Shown here: one piece after another, positions 24,116 through 30,836 of the stretch
Layout of the letters: each line of letters starts with the position of its first letter
How positions within the stretch are numbered: position 1 is the first letter of the stretch
Source: Oscillospiraceae bacterium
GTDB lineage: Bacteria > Bacillota > Clostridia > Oscillospirales > Oscillospiraceae
NCBI GenBank assembly: GCA_017436785.1
Contig: JAFSCK010000024.1
Location: 1-64,000, forward strand
Length of the DNA stretch: 64,000 nt
Reading direction: 5' to 3'
Program-made: the position numbers and the translations under genes
The notes under the pieces: model-generated
Databases searched by the model: none
What the model saw: the letters and a program-made list of their open reading frames with translations, nothing else
Told to the model about the DNA's origin: nothing

Positions 24116-24150
24116 GTACCGCAGGAAACAATTGCCTGCGGTACATTTTT
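24116..24150 (+). terminator. Terminator at the end of the fibre operon
   Basis: GTACCGCAGG (24116-24125) pairs perfectly with CCTGCGGTAC (24135-24144), followed by ATTTTTTC. Confidence 0.93.
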
Positions 24151-24197
24151 TCTATTATGGTGATTAGATTTTGGATACTTTCAAGCGTCTTTATATG

Positions 24198-24602
24198 TTA
24201 GGAGGTGAAGTGTAGCACCAACGCTATGATATCCCCTTCTGGGACAAAGGGGTCGCCCCAGTACCGGGAATCAAATGAGTCTGAGGCGTTATCCCCCAGC
24301 ATATAATAGTGGTTCTCAGGGATTGTAATCAATTCTCCATTATGATCGATCGTATCCCCGCCGGCTGCTGCTATTCGTTTAACCATCACTTTCCCACCAT
24401 ACTTGAATACCGCAATGTCCCCAACCTCCGGCTCCGGATGGATCCTGAGACCAACTATAAAGCTCCCCGTTTTCAAAGTCGGTTCCATAGATCCTGACGG
24501 CACATATCCCAGTATTAATACAAATCGGAAGATGCATAGCACGCTGATTGCAACTACTATTGGTACAGACCATGTTCTGATAAAACGCAAACACTTTTTC
24601 AT
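24198..24602 (-). CDS. Type I signal peptidase, small form
   Basis: The 134-residue S26 peptidase is near the lower length limit of the family. A membrane segment (about 10-32) precedes Ser in VPSGSMEPTLKTG. Lys lies in MVKRIAAAGGD and the box is GDNASDSFDSRYWG. AGAAGGAA precedes the ATG at 24602. It is convergent with the fibre operon and divergent from the AbiE pair. It is the fourth signal peptidase of the window. Confidence 0.9.
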   Translation of the reverse strand: MKKCLRFIRTWSVPIVVAISVLCIFRFVLILGYVPSGSMEPTLKTGSFIVGLRIHPEPEVGDIAVFKYGGKVMVKRIAAAGGDTIDHNGELITIPENHYYMLGDNASDSFDSRYWGDPFVPEGDIIALVLHFTS

Positions 24603-24664
24603 TGATATTTCCTTCTTGTTTGATTTCTTTCATTCTCAGTGACCTCTCTGTCGAAAGAACGGTG

Positions 24665-24700
24665 TTGACATTCTCGCTTAATTCGTCTATTATATTAAGC
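24665..24700 (+). promoter_or_regulatory. Promoter and operator of the AbiE pair
   Basis: TTGACA (24665-24670), a 17-nt spacer and TATTAT (24688-24693) form a near-consensus promoter. GCTTAAT (24676-24682) and ATTAAGC (24694-24700) form a dyad around the -10. AbiEi antitoxins repress their own promoter by binding inverted repeats, so this dyad is the likely operator. Confidence 0.75.
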
Positions 24701-24729
24701 AAGAAAGTACACAGATGGAGGTGAGCACT

Positions 24730-25323
24730 ATGACCGCTGCTGATAAGGTTCTACGTTTAGCAGAAGAGAACAACGGCACCGTAACCACTTCAATGGTTAC
24801 TGCAGCCGGTTTTTCCAGAAGCGTTCTTAAATACCTATGCGATACCGGGAAACTGGAGCGTTCGGGCCGCGGAGTCTACATTCTTCCGGAAGTTTGGGAC
24901 GATGAGATGTACATTCTCCAGACTCGTTACAAACGAGGCGTATTCTCTCATGATACTGCTCTGTTTCTCTGGGGCCTTACAGATCGGACACCAAACCGCT
25001 ACTGCATGACATTCCCTGCTGCTTATAACATCACCAGTGCAAAGAAGGACAATATTAGATTCTCCCAGTCTGTGGAGAGCCTTTATGAACTGGGTCTGAC
25101 AGAAATCAGGACCCCTGCTCAAAATACCGTCAAGGTATATAACCGTGAGCGTACCTTATGCGACATCCTACGTAAGGGAAGCCGAACAGACATCCAGATA
25201 ATTACGCAAGCATTCAAGGAGTATGTCAAGCTCCCTGAAAAGAATATTGCACTTCTATCTGAATACTCTGAGCGCCTCAAGGTAAGCGAAAAGGTACGCT
25301 CCTATCTGGAGGTATTGATATGA
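24730..25323 (+). CDS. AbiEi-type antitoxin, transcriptional repressor
   Basis: The 197-residue protein has an N-terminal winged helix (residues 1-60: VTTSMVTAAGFSRSVLKYL, GKLERSGRGVYILP) and a C-terminal antitoxin domain. The family typically has a type IV mode of action. GGAGGTG 6 nt before the ATG at 24730 decides the start. It overlaps the toxin gene by 4 nt. AbiE modules stabilise integrative elements and can give phage resistance. Confidence 0.92.
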   Translation: MTAADKVLRLAEENNGTVTTSMVTAAGFSRSVLKYLCDTGKLERSGRGVYILPEVWDDEMYILQTRYKRGVFSHDTALFLWGLTDRTPNRYCMTFPAAYNITSAKKDNIRFSQSVESLYELGLTEIRTPAQNTVKVYNRERTLCDILRKGSRTDIQIITQAFKEYVKLPEKNIALLSEYSERLKVSEKVRSYLEVLI

Positions 25324-26159
25324 AAAATGCCATGCAACTGAAAGCCATTATCAAGAAGATGGCTAAGGAACGAAATATATCCGCCCAGCTGGTTCTGCAG
25401 AACTATATGTTGGAACGACTTTTAGAGCGTGTATCTGTTTCCAGGTACCGGGATCACTTCATCCTAAAAGGCGGTTTCTTGATTGCAGCCATGGTCGGCC
25501 TAGACACCCGTGCCACTATGGATATGGACGCCACCATCAAGGGATATCCTGTAGACGAAAGCACCGTTCGCGCCATGTTTGAAGATATCTGTGCAATTCC
25601 CCTTCAGGATGATGTCAGTTTCTCTTTCCGCTCAATTGGCGAAATCCGGGAAGGTGATGAATATACTGGCTACCGTGTATCCATATCCGCCGATTTCCCA
25701 CCTATGGCCGTACCGCTGAAGCTGGATATCACCACTGGCGACAAGATTACGCCCAAGGAAATTGAGTACAATTTCAAACTGCTTATGGAGGACCGTAGCA
25801 TCTCCATATTGGCTTACAATCTTGAAACCATTCTATCTGAAAAGTTGGAAACGGTTATCTCACGCGGCGACCTAAATACTCGGCCCAGAGATTACTACGA
25901 TATTTATGTACTCCTCAAGCTTCAGACTCAGAACATATGCATAGAGCAGCTGCGAGAAGCTTTGACCGCCACGTGTACCAAACGCGGCAGCACCGAGGTA
26001 ATCAAGAATTATGCAGCAATCATCAATCGGGTCAGTATGAGTGCTGTTATGCAAGACCAATGGAAAAAGTACCAGACTGACTTTACTTATGCCGCAGACA
26101 TCTCTTTTCAGGACACCTGCAATGCAGTTCTATCTATAATGCTTGAGCTTGTCCCCTAA
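25320..26159 (+). CDS. AbiEii-type nucleotidyltransferase toxin
   Basis: The 279-residue protein belongs to the DUF1814/AbiEii family. Nucleotidyltransferase motifs are visible: FILKGGFLIAAMVG then TMDMDATIKGY with the paired acidic residues, a later LKLDITTGDK, and LSEKLETVISRGDLNTRPRD in the C-terminal half. These toxins transfer nucleotides to RNA targets, as shown for tRNA in relatives. It is coupled to the antitoxin by a 4-nt overlap. Confidence 0.92.
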   Translation: MKNAMQLKAIIKKMAKERNISAQLVLQNYMLERLLERVSVSRYRDHFILKGGFLIAAMVGLDTRATMDMDATIKGYPVDESTVRAMFEDICAIPLQDDVSFSFRSIGEIREGDEYTGYRVSISADFPPMAVPLKLDITTGDKITPKEIEYNFKLLMEDRSISILAYNLETILSEKLETVISRGDLNTRPRDYYDIYVLLKLQTQNICIEQLREALTATCTKRGSTEVIKNYAAIINRVSMSAVMQDQWKKYQTDFTYAADISFQDTCNAVLSIMLELVP

Positions 26160-26169
26160 CAACAGAGTT

Positions 26170-26204
26170 GGAGGTCATCCGTGTGCCGGATGACCTCCTT
26201 TTTT
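26170..26204 (+). terminator. Terminator of the AbiE pair
   Basis: GGAGGTCATCC (26170-26180) pairs with GGATGACCTCC (26188-26198), followed by T6. Confidence 0.93.
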
Positions 26205-26232
26205 GTATGCAAACAAACAAAGAGCTGCATAG

Positions 26233-26553
26233 TCAGCCCAGCCAGAGAATCTCCATTCCCTTTTTTAAGTGGTGCTTATACTGAGGCTGTAGTAAGTACT
26301 GAATTTCTTCATAATAATCGCCAATCACTTGCGCCCTGGCTCTACACCGTTCATATGTGCCCTGTGGATCCGGAAGAGTATCCTCCTCCCGTTCTTCTGC
26401 CACAATTCCTATTAACAAAACGGTTTGGATATCCAGAATAACCTCCATCGGCTCGCCATCAAGCAAGATAGAGGCTGCATCCTTGTCTATGCAATAATTG
26501 GTCAAGAGCCGTAATAACGAAAGACTGCGTTCAGGTATCTGCGCTATATTCAT
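26233..26553 (-). CDS. Hypothetical small protein
   Basis: The 106-residue acidic, helical protein (LLRLLTNYCIDKDAASILLD) has no recognised motif. AAAGGGG lies upstream of the ATG. It ends the minus-strand cassette of small genes at 26.2-28.2 kb that also holds a sigma factor. Function is unknown. Confidence 0.6.
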   Translation of the reverse strand: MNIAQIPERSLSLLRLLTNYCIDKDAASILLDGEPMEVILDIQTVLLIGIVAEEREEDTLPDPQGTYERCRARAQVIGDYYEEIQYLLQPQYKHHLKKGMEILWLG

Positions 26554-26580
26554 ATGGTTTCCCCTTTCTTTATCATGACT

Positions 26581-26793
26581 TCATTCACCGTTGGGTATAG
26601 CCCGGATGAATAAAATATGTCTCTTCGGAATATAAAAATACCCGATGTCAGGATCCCCATAGGTGATCACATCATCGGGTCTTGCTTCTTTGAATTTTCC
26701 TGGAATCGTCCTGTTCTCCGGGATATTGCGCTCTCCCGGGAGCATAATCTGTTCGCCATTAATCAGATGGATACAATAGTCTTGCGTATACAT
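26581..26793 (-). CDS. Small element protein related to 13316
   Basis: The 70-residue protein begins MYTQDYCIHLINGEQIM. It shares Y.IH.I(D/N)G, the F...(R/K)PDDV segment and the final YIPKRHILFI block with the 69-residue product at 13316. AAGGAG precedes the ATG at 26793, while the longer frame from 26829 has no site. The two are probably paralogues carried by the same element. Confidence 0.65.
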   Translation of the reverse strand: MYTQDYCIHLINGEQIMLPGERNIPENRTIPGKFKEARPDDVITYGDPDIGYFYIPKRHILFIRAIPNGE

Positions 26794-26912
26794 AATGTTC
26801 TCCTTCCCGCTCACCAGAATAACATACATTTTCTACAGATTTATTACTTTTTGCAGTTTGTCTGTTGACTAGCAAACATTCATATTTTTACGCAACACGC
26901 TATTCGCTGAAA

Positions 26913-26941
26913 AGCACCCCAAGTTCACTACTTGGGGTGCT
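26913..26941 (-). terminator. Terminator after the sigma factor gene
   Basis: AGCACCCCAAGT (26913-26924) pairs perfectly with ACTTGGGGTGCT (26930-26941). On the minus strand TTTT follows. Confidence 0.88.
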
Positions 26942-26960
26942 CTCATTATTCCGTTGCGGA

Positions 26961-27500
26961 TCACATAGCTGCAGCGATTTGCATATCGGGATAGCTCTTT
27001 AGGTACTTTCTGGCTTTAGAAATGTACGCCGCCACCTGCTTATCACTAATGCCCATAGTGGCACCGATTTCTTTACATGTCTCACCGGCTGTATGGCGCA
27101 AGAGCACATCAATGCATCTGGCAATAAAGGGAGTTGCACTATCCTTTGCCTTCTCAACAGCCGCCCGGGTGAATTCGCGCTTATGCTTTTCCTCATAATT
27201 CATATCAGTATGGTAGTCAGCAAGCTGCTCTTCATCCTCGATCAGAATCTCGTGACTTTGGCGCCGTGTAGCATAGATCAATGCGTCACAGATTTCATTC
27301 CAAATCAGTCTGTATGCATATGTAGAGAATGTTCCACCTTTATCGGTCGTAGCGGCCTTGCATAAACCCACACATCCGATTTGATAAAGATCATCATATG
27401 TAAACATGCCGACATTATAAGGTGAATGGACTTTTTCTCGAATCACCTTATTGACCAAACCCATATTATCTGTTACCTTCTTCTGCTGCGCCTCCGTCAT
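26961..27500 (-). CDS. Sigma-70 family RNA polymerase sigma factor
   Basis: The 179-residue protein has a region 2 block (YDDLYQIGCVGLCKAATT, then FSTYAYRLIWNEI) and a region 4 helix-turn-helix (GETCKEIGATMGISDKQVAAYISKARKYL). It lacks regions 1 and 3, like sporulation-type or element-borne sigma factors. The ATG at 27500 overlaps the end of the zinc-finger gene by 4 nt. It may direct transcription of element genes; no target promoters can be assigned from sequence. Confidence 0.85.
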   Translation of the reverse strand: MTEAQQKKVTDNMGLVNKVIREKVHSPYNVGMFTYDDLYQIGCVGLCKAATTDKGGTFSTYAYRLIWNEICDALIYATRRQSHEILIEDEEQLADYHTDMNYEEKHKREFTRAAVEKAKDSATPFIARCIDVLLRHTAGETCKEIGATMGISDKQVAAYISKARKYLKSYPDMQIAAAM

Positions 27501-27961
27501 GATGCTCTCGCCTCCTTTCCTGGGCACTGTTGGACACTACGTTTAATTCTCCCTTTCTGTGCATGCAGCAGTTTTTTACTTTCATCAATTACCTGCTGGC
27601 AGTAATACGGTCCCAACTGACCGATGTGTGTTTTCCCCATTGGCAATCCCAATACAGCAGACAGCCACTCATAGGCATCTTCTCTGGACATGAAGCCAGT
27701 CTCATAGAGCTGGTCAAAATGGTAATGCGCTTTGCGGCGCAGCATTCGCAGTTCTTTGTTTGCCAGACTCCCCATTGGAAGCTTAGTGCCAGGATGTACC
27801 TTCACATAGGAATCACAAGCCGGATAGTTCCGGCATACATATAGCAACGTTCCAGGCTTATACTCGGGGATGATCCCCTCCGCAGAGCGGAGGGTGACCG
27901 AAGAACCGCAGTAACAGCACCGAATCGTGCTGGGGTTAAAGCTGCTCTTTTTCTTTTTCAT
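27497..27961 (-). CDS. Zinc-finger protein (DUF3268-type)
   Basis: This is a 154-residue protein. An N-terminal zinc finger (IRCCYCGSSVTLRSA, then LYVCRNYPACDSYVKVHPGT) resembles topoisomerase-type fingers and the DUF3268 family. A helical part follows (RRKAHYHFDQLYETGFMSRE, then YEWLSAVLGLPMGKTHIGQL). AAAGGTAC precedes the ATG at 27961. It overlaps its two neighbours by 4 nt each, so the three genes are coupled. Confidence 0.82.
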   Translation of the reverse strand: MKKKKSSFNPSTIRCCYCGSSVTLRSAEGIIPEYKPGTLLYVCRNYPACDSYVKVHPGTKLPMGSLANKELRMLRRKAHYHFDQLYETGFMSREDAYEWLSAVLGLPMGKTHIGQLGPYYCQQVIDESKKLLHAQKGRIKRSVQQCPGKEARAS

Positions 27962-28191
27962 TGTATAGTACCTTTCTTTTTCTTGTGCGGACGCACAGGA
28001 TGCTTCTCCAACCACGCCCTAAACTCCCGTTTCGGGACCTTATACCGCTTGATGATCAAAGTTGCCGGCAAGCCAGCAGTTTTGATCATCTTGTGAACAG
28101 TAGCAGGTGTTCTGTCAATGATTGCTGCCACCTCCCTAATGGATAGGAATGCAGGCATTGAGTTCCAATTGATATTCTGTATATCTGTCAT
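27958..28191 (-). CDS. Helix-turn-helix protein, excisionase-like
   Basis: This is a 77-residue protein. Residues 12-60 form a MerR/Xis-type winged helix (LSIREVAAIIDRTPATVHKM, then GLPATLIIKRYKVPKREFRAW) and the tail is basic (HPVRPHKKKKGTIQ). GGAGG lies 5 nt before the ATG at 28191. Such proteins act as excisionases or regulators in mobile elements. It overlaps the zinc-finger gene by 4 nt. Confidence 0.78.
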   Translation of the reverse strand: MTDIQNINWNSMPAFLSIREVAAIIDRTPATVHKMIKTAGLPATLIIKRYKVPKREFRAWLEKHPVRPHKKKKGTIQ

Positions 28192-28553
28192 AATGACCTC
28201 CAAATTGAAGATTTTTAAATAGAAAAAGCCGGAAGTCTGCAAAAAACAATACAGAGTCAACTTGCTGGGATATTGGTGTCTCATCCAGCGATTGACTCTG
28301 TACGTTATTCAGCAGCCTTCCGGCCTATTATATTTGTGGGTGCTTGCGATTGTGGATCACACTCACCGTGGATCCGTCTTGATTCCCATAGCTCCTCTGA
28401 GTCGGTCTGCCTCCAGGTGCACTTCTGAAGTATCAAGAGCCTGCACAAGCCCCTTCCACGCCTTCAGTATAGCAAGGCTGCCTCGGTTTGTCAAGCCTAA
28501 AAGGAATGTTTTTAGTTTGTTTACATTTATATCTGTGCTTTTTTGGCTTCTTT
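28192..28553. other. 362-bp gene-free region
   Basis: No gene is supported here. Its left third is a large nested inverted repeat (28228-28324). The remainder contains no clear promoter or ribosome site that I can defend. Confidence 0.5.
28228..28324. repeat. Nested inverted repeat of 97 bp, possible structured RNA or DNA
   Basis: Three concentric stems are present: GCCGGAAG (28228-28235) with CTTCCGGC (28317-28324), ACAGAGTCAA (28251-28260) with TTGACTCTGT (28292-28301), and GCTGGGAT with ATCCAGC near the centre, with one bulge. It has no T run. It lies just upstream of the helix-turn-helix gene at 27958 and downstream of the pilus operon. Confidence 0.65.
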
Positions 28554-29144
28554 TTAATCATCCTCGTCGTCATACTCAGATGAAGCCGCGTTTTTCTTCG
28601 GCAAGTACTTCAGACCAATCAAGGCGCCAATTGCGACCACCAGGCCAACCCCGAATAGCACGAGATGCGTGGTAGGAATGCCTGCCTCAGTGTTTTGCTC
28701 AGGGGTAGTCGGTGCTTCACCGGATTCCGTCGGATCCGGCTCTGAAGGGTGCTCTGAAGGACTATTTTCCGGATCAGTCTGGGAAGTAGCCTCATTCTCC
28801 TGCGGATTGGTTTCCTGCAGGTTAGAATCCTGAGGTATGGGAGCCGGCACGGAAGAGTTTAAACAGGACAATGTGTAATTTTTACTTCCACCGATCTCCA
28901 AACGCAGCACACCATCTGCACCAACTGCAATTGTCCCAGGATACATACCGGCATCAGTTTTCAATTCAAACTCCACACCGGCCCAATCCTCGCCCAATTG
29001 GATTACAAGCTGCTCCGGTTCTGCCACCTGCAGTTCATCACCATTGGTGCCTTGCTGCATTGCATAGGTGGGCTGTACCCGGCAGCATATAATACAGACC
29101 AACGACAGCACTAGCAACACTGCTTTTACAATTTTTGTTTTCAT
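28554..29144 (-). CDS. Pilus-locus membrane protein
   Basis: The 196-residue protein has a signal peptide (residues 1-28), a small beta-rich domain, a Pro/Glu/Thr-rich stalk (about 95-155), one C-terminal membrane segment (about 158-178) and a tail with KKNAASSEYDDEDD. No sorting motif precedes the membrane segment, so it is probably held in the membrane, not by sortase. It follows the sortase gene after 2 nt and is the last gene of the pilus operon. Confidence 0.7.
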   Translation of the reverse strand: MKTKIVKAVLLVLSLVCIICCRVQPTYAMQQGTNGDELQVAEPEQLVIQLGEDWAGVEFELKTDAGMYPGTIAVGADGVLRLEIGGSKNYTLSCLNSSVPAPIPQDSNLQETNPQENEATSQTDPENSPSEHPSEPDPTESGEAPTTPEQNTEAGIPTTHLVLFGVGLVVAIGALIGLKYLPKKNAASSEYDDEDD

Positions 29145-29146
29145 AT

Positions 29147-29920
29147 TTACTTCTCCGTTTCGTATACGCGTTCGCAGATCACCAAAAGACGTTGCTTACC
29201 GCCGCTGGCATAGGGATGGCAGGTAAGTAATGTTAATAGTTCTCTGCCCTCCTGGATATGAATCTGCTCAACTTCATTGGGCTTAATAATTTTGATTTCG
29301 GAAACCCGGAAGAGCATAGTTTCCCAGATATTGGTAATTTCAACAATGTCCCCTGGCTCCAGTTCATTAATGTACCGAAAATAACTGGCTCCGCTATAAC
29401 CACGGTGCCCGGCAATAACGGTGTTTGTATTTTGTCCGCCGATCGGTAAACTAGTCTGGGACAAATGCGCCGCACCGGCTGCCATATGTTTCTCTGTTGC
29501 ACCTAGATATACTGGCATCTCTAGGCTCAGTTTTGGAATCCGGATCGCACCAAACACCTCATCAAGAAGGCCATACTCTGTCAGACTGAAACTGGGTTTT
29601 TCGTATGAATACTCACAGCTTAGGCCCTCTTGGCCACTACGATATATCTCCTCGTTATAGGCGATCATCTCAATCCATAGTTCCGGGTAGATACTTCGCG
29701 ACGGTGTCGGCTCGGTACCTTCAGGTGTTGTGAACTCAGTTGGGTCTGACGGTGGAGGCCCGGTGGGTCTGGTGTGTTGACGGTCCAGGAATTCTCCAGC
29801 CGCCTGTTGGATCTGACGATCTACATACATTCCATATAGAACCGGATACAGATATACCGCCAATCCAACAAGGAACACCAGAAGCATCAGCAGAACGATG
29901 AACAGTCGGAACTTACTCAT
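29147..29920 (-). CDS. Class C sortase, second copy
   Basis: The 257-residue pilus-type transpeptidase has membrane segment residues 5-27 and a Pro/Thr-rich lid-like linker (about 45-70). The catalytic domain has His in TVIAGHRGYSGAS, Cys in LLTLLTCHPYASGGK and Arg in QRLLVICERV. Unlike most class C enzymes it lacks an obvious C-terminal membrane segment. AGGAGGGC precedes the ATG at 29920. It may anchor the finished pilus or add a minor pilin. Confidence 0.88.
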   Translation of the reverse strand: MSKFRLFIVLLMLLVFLVGLAVYLYPVLYGMYVDRQIQQAAGEFLDRQHTRPTGPPPSDPTEFTTPEGTEPTPSRSIYPELWIEMIAYNEEIYRSGQEGLSCEYSYEKPSFSLTEYGLLDEVFGAIRIPKLSLEMPVYLGATEKHMAAGAAHLSQTSLPIGGQNTNTVIAGHRGYSGASYFRYINELEPGDIVEITNIWETMLFRVSEIKIIKPNEVEQIHIQEGRELLTLLTCHPYASGGKQRLLVICERVYETEK

Positions 29921-30797
29921 GTGCCCTCCTGCGAAACCGCCAAACAAGGAGCACAACCAAACTCAGAACCAAAACAGCACCGATTCCGATCAGGATTCCC
30001 TGCAGATACTGCTGCTCCCAGGTAGATTTCACCGGTTCTTCATTCTCCAGCTTTTCTTCCACGATGACCTCCGCCTCTTCATACTCGATGCGGGTGCCTC
30101 TGACCAGCAAGCGATGGGTATTGACGCCAAAGGGCGTGCAGGTCACCAGCGTGCAAAGGTCATTTCCTATTTCAGTCTGGAGAAATGTGGTGTCATAAGG
30201 GAGCACCGTCTTGATCTGGTCGACCTGATAAGCCAGTTTCTCGCCCAGTACATCAAGGAAAAAGACATCTCCCTTTTTCAGCCGATCCAAATCAGAAAAC
30301 ATCTTCGCAGATGCCATACCGGAATGGGCAGTGAGGACACTGTGGGTGCTTTCACCACCTACTGGTAAAGAACTGCCCAGAAGATGCCCCACGCCCCGTT
30401 CCAGTGTGGAGTTGTTGGTGCCATGGTATATGGGAAGCGTGACACCGATAGTCGGAATCTCTACATATCCCATGATTCCATCGCCGGCAAGATTCAAAAG
30501 CGAACCGTAATTTTCCGAGGCGCTGAGAAGGGCTTCTTTCGAGAAACTGTCCTCATCTTGCGCGCCGGGCAGAATGGTTTGGTTATAGGCCACCGCCAGT
30601 TCTTTTGCTTCGATCAGCTTGGTGTTGTCTGCTTGTTCGACCTTCTCCTGATAGTGGATATGGACCTCAGCTTGATGCCGTTCGTTGTACCAGGTGCTGA
30701 TCATGGGATACAGCGTAATGCCAAGGGCAATCAAAAATGCCACGACGGCAATACAGATGGTGATTACCTTCTTTTTCGTAGAGACTCCTCCTTTCAA
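29913..30797 (-). CDS. Class C sortase, pilus polymerising
   Basis: The protein has up to 294 residues with an N-terminal membrane segment (about 10-32). The catalytic domain has His in SVLTAHSGMAS, Cys in LCTLVTCTPFGVNTH and Arg in RLLVRGTRIEY. A C-terminal membrane segment (about 262-285) is typical of class C. The start is unclear: the frame opens at TTG 30797 with no site before it, while a strong AAAGGAGGA lies 6 nt before an ACG at 30779-30777. The backbone pilin just upstream is its expected substrate. Confidence 0.88.
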   Translation of the reverse strand: MKGGVSTKKKVITICIAVVAFLIALGITLYPMISTWYNERHQAEVHIHYQEKVEQADNTKLIEAKELAVAYNQTILPGAQDEDSFSKEALLSASENYGSLLNLAGDGIMGYVEIPTIGVTLPIYHGTNNSTLERGVGHLLGSSLPVGGESTHSVLTAHSGMASAKMFSDLDRLKKGDVFFLDVLGEKLAYQVDQIKTVLPYDTTFLQTEIGNDLCTLVTCTPFGVNTHRLLVRGTRIEYEEAEVIVEEKLENEEPVKSTWEQQYLQGILIGIGAVLVLSLVVLLVWRFRRRAHE

Positions 30798-30804
30798 AAG
30801 ATGA

Positions 30805-30827
30805 CCCGGGGAGGGTTACTCCCCGGG
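30805..30827 (-). terminator. Partial terminator between backbone pilin and sortase
   Basis: CCCGGGGAG (30805-30813) pairs with CTCCCCGGG (30819-30827). On the minus strand TCATCTTTTG follows, so termination would be incomplete. This would keep the pilin more abundant than the sortases. Confidence 0.7.
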
Positions 30828-30836
30828 AAAATGGGA

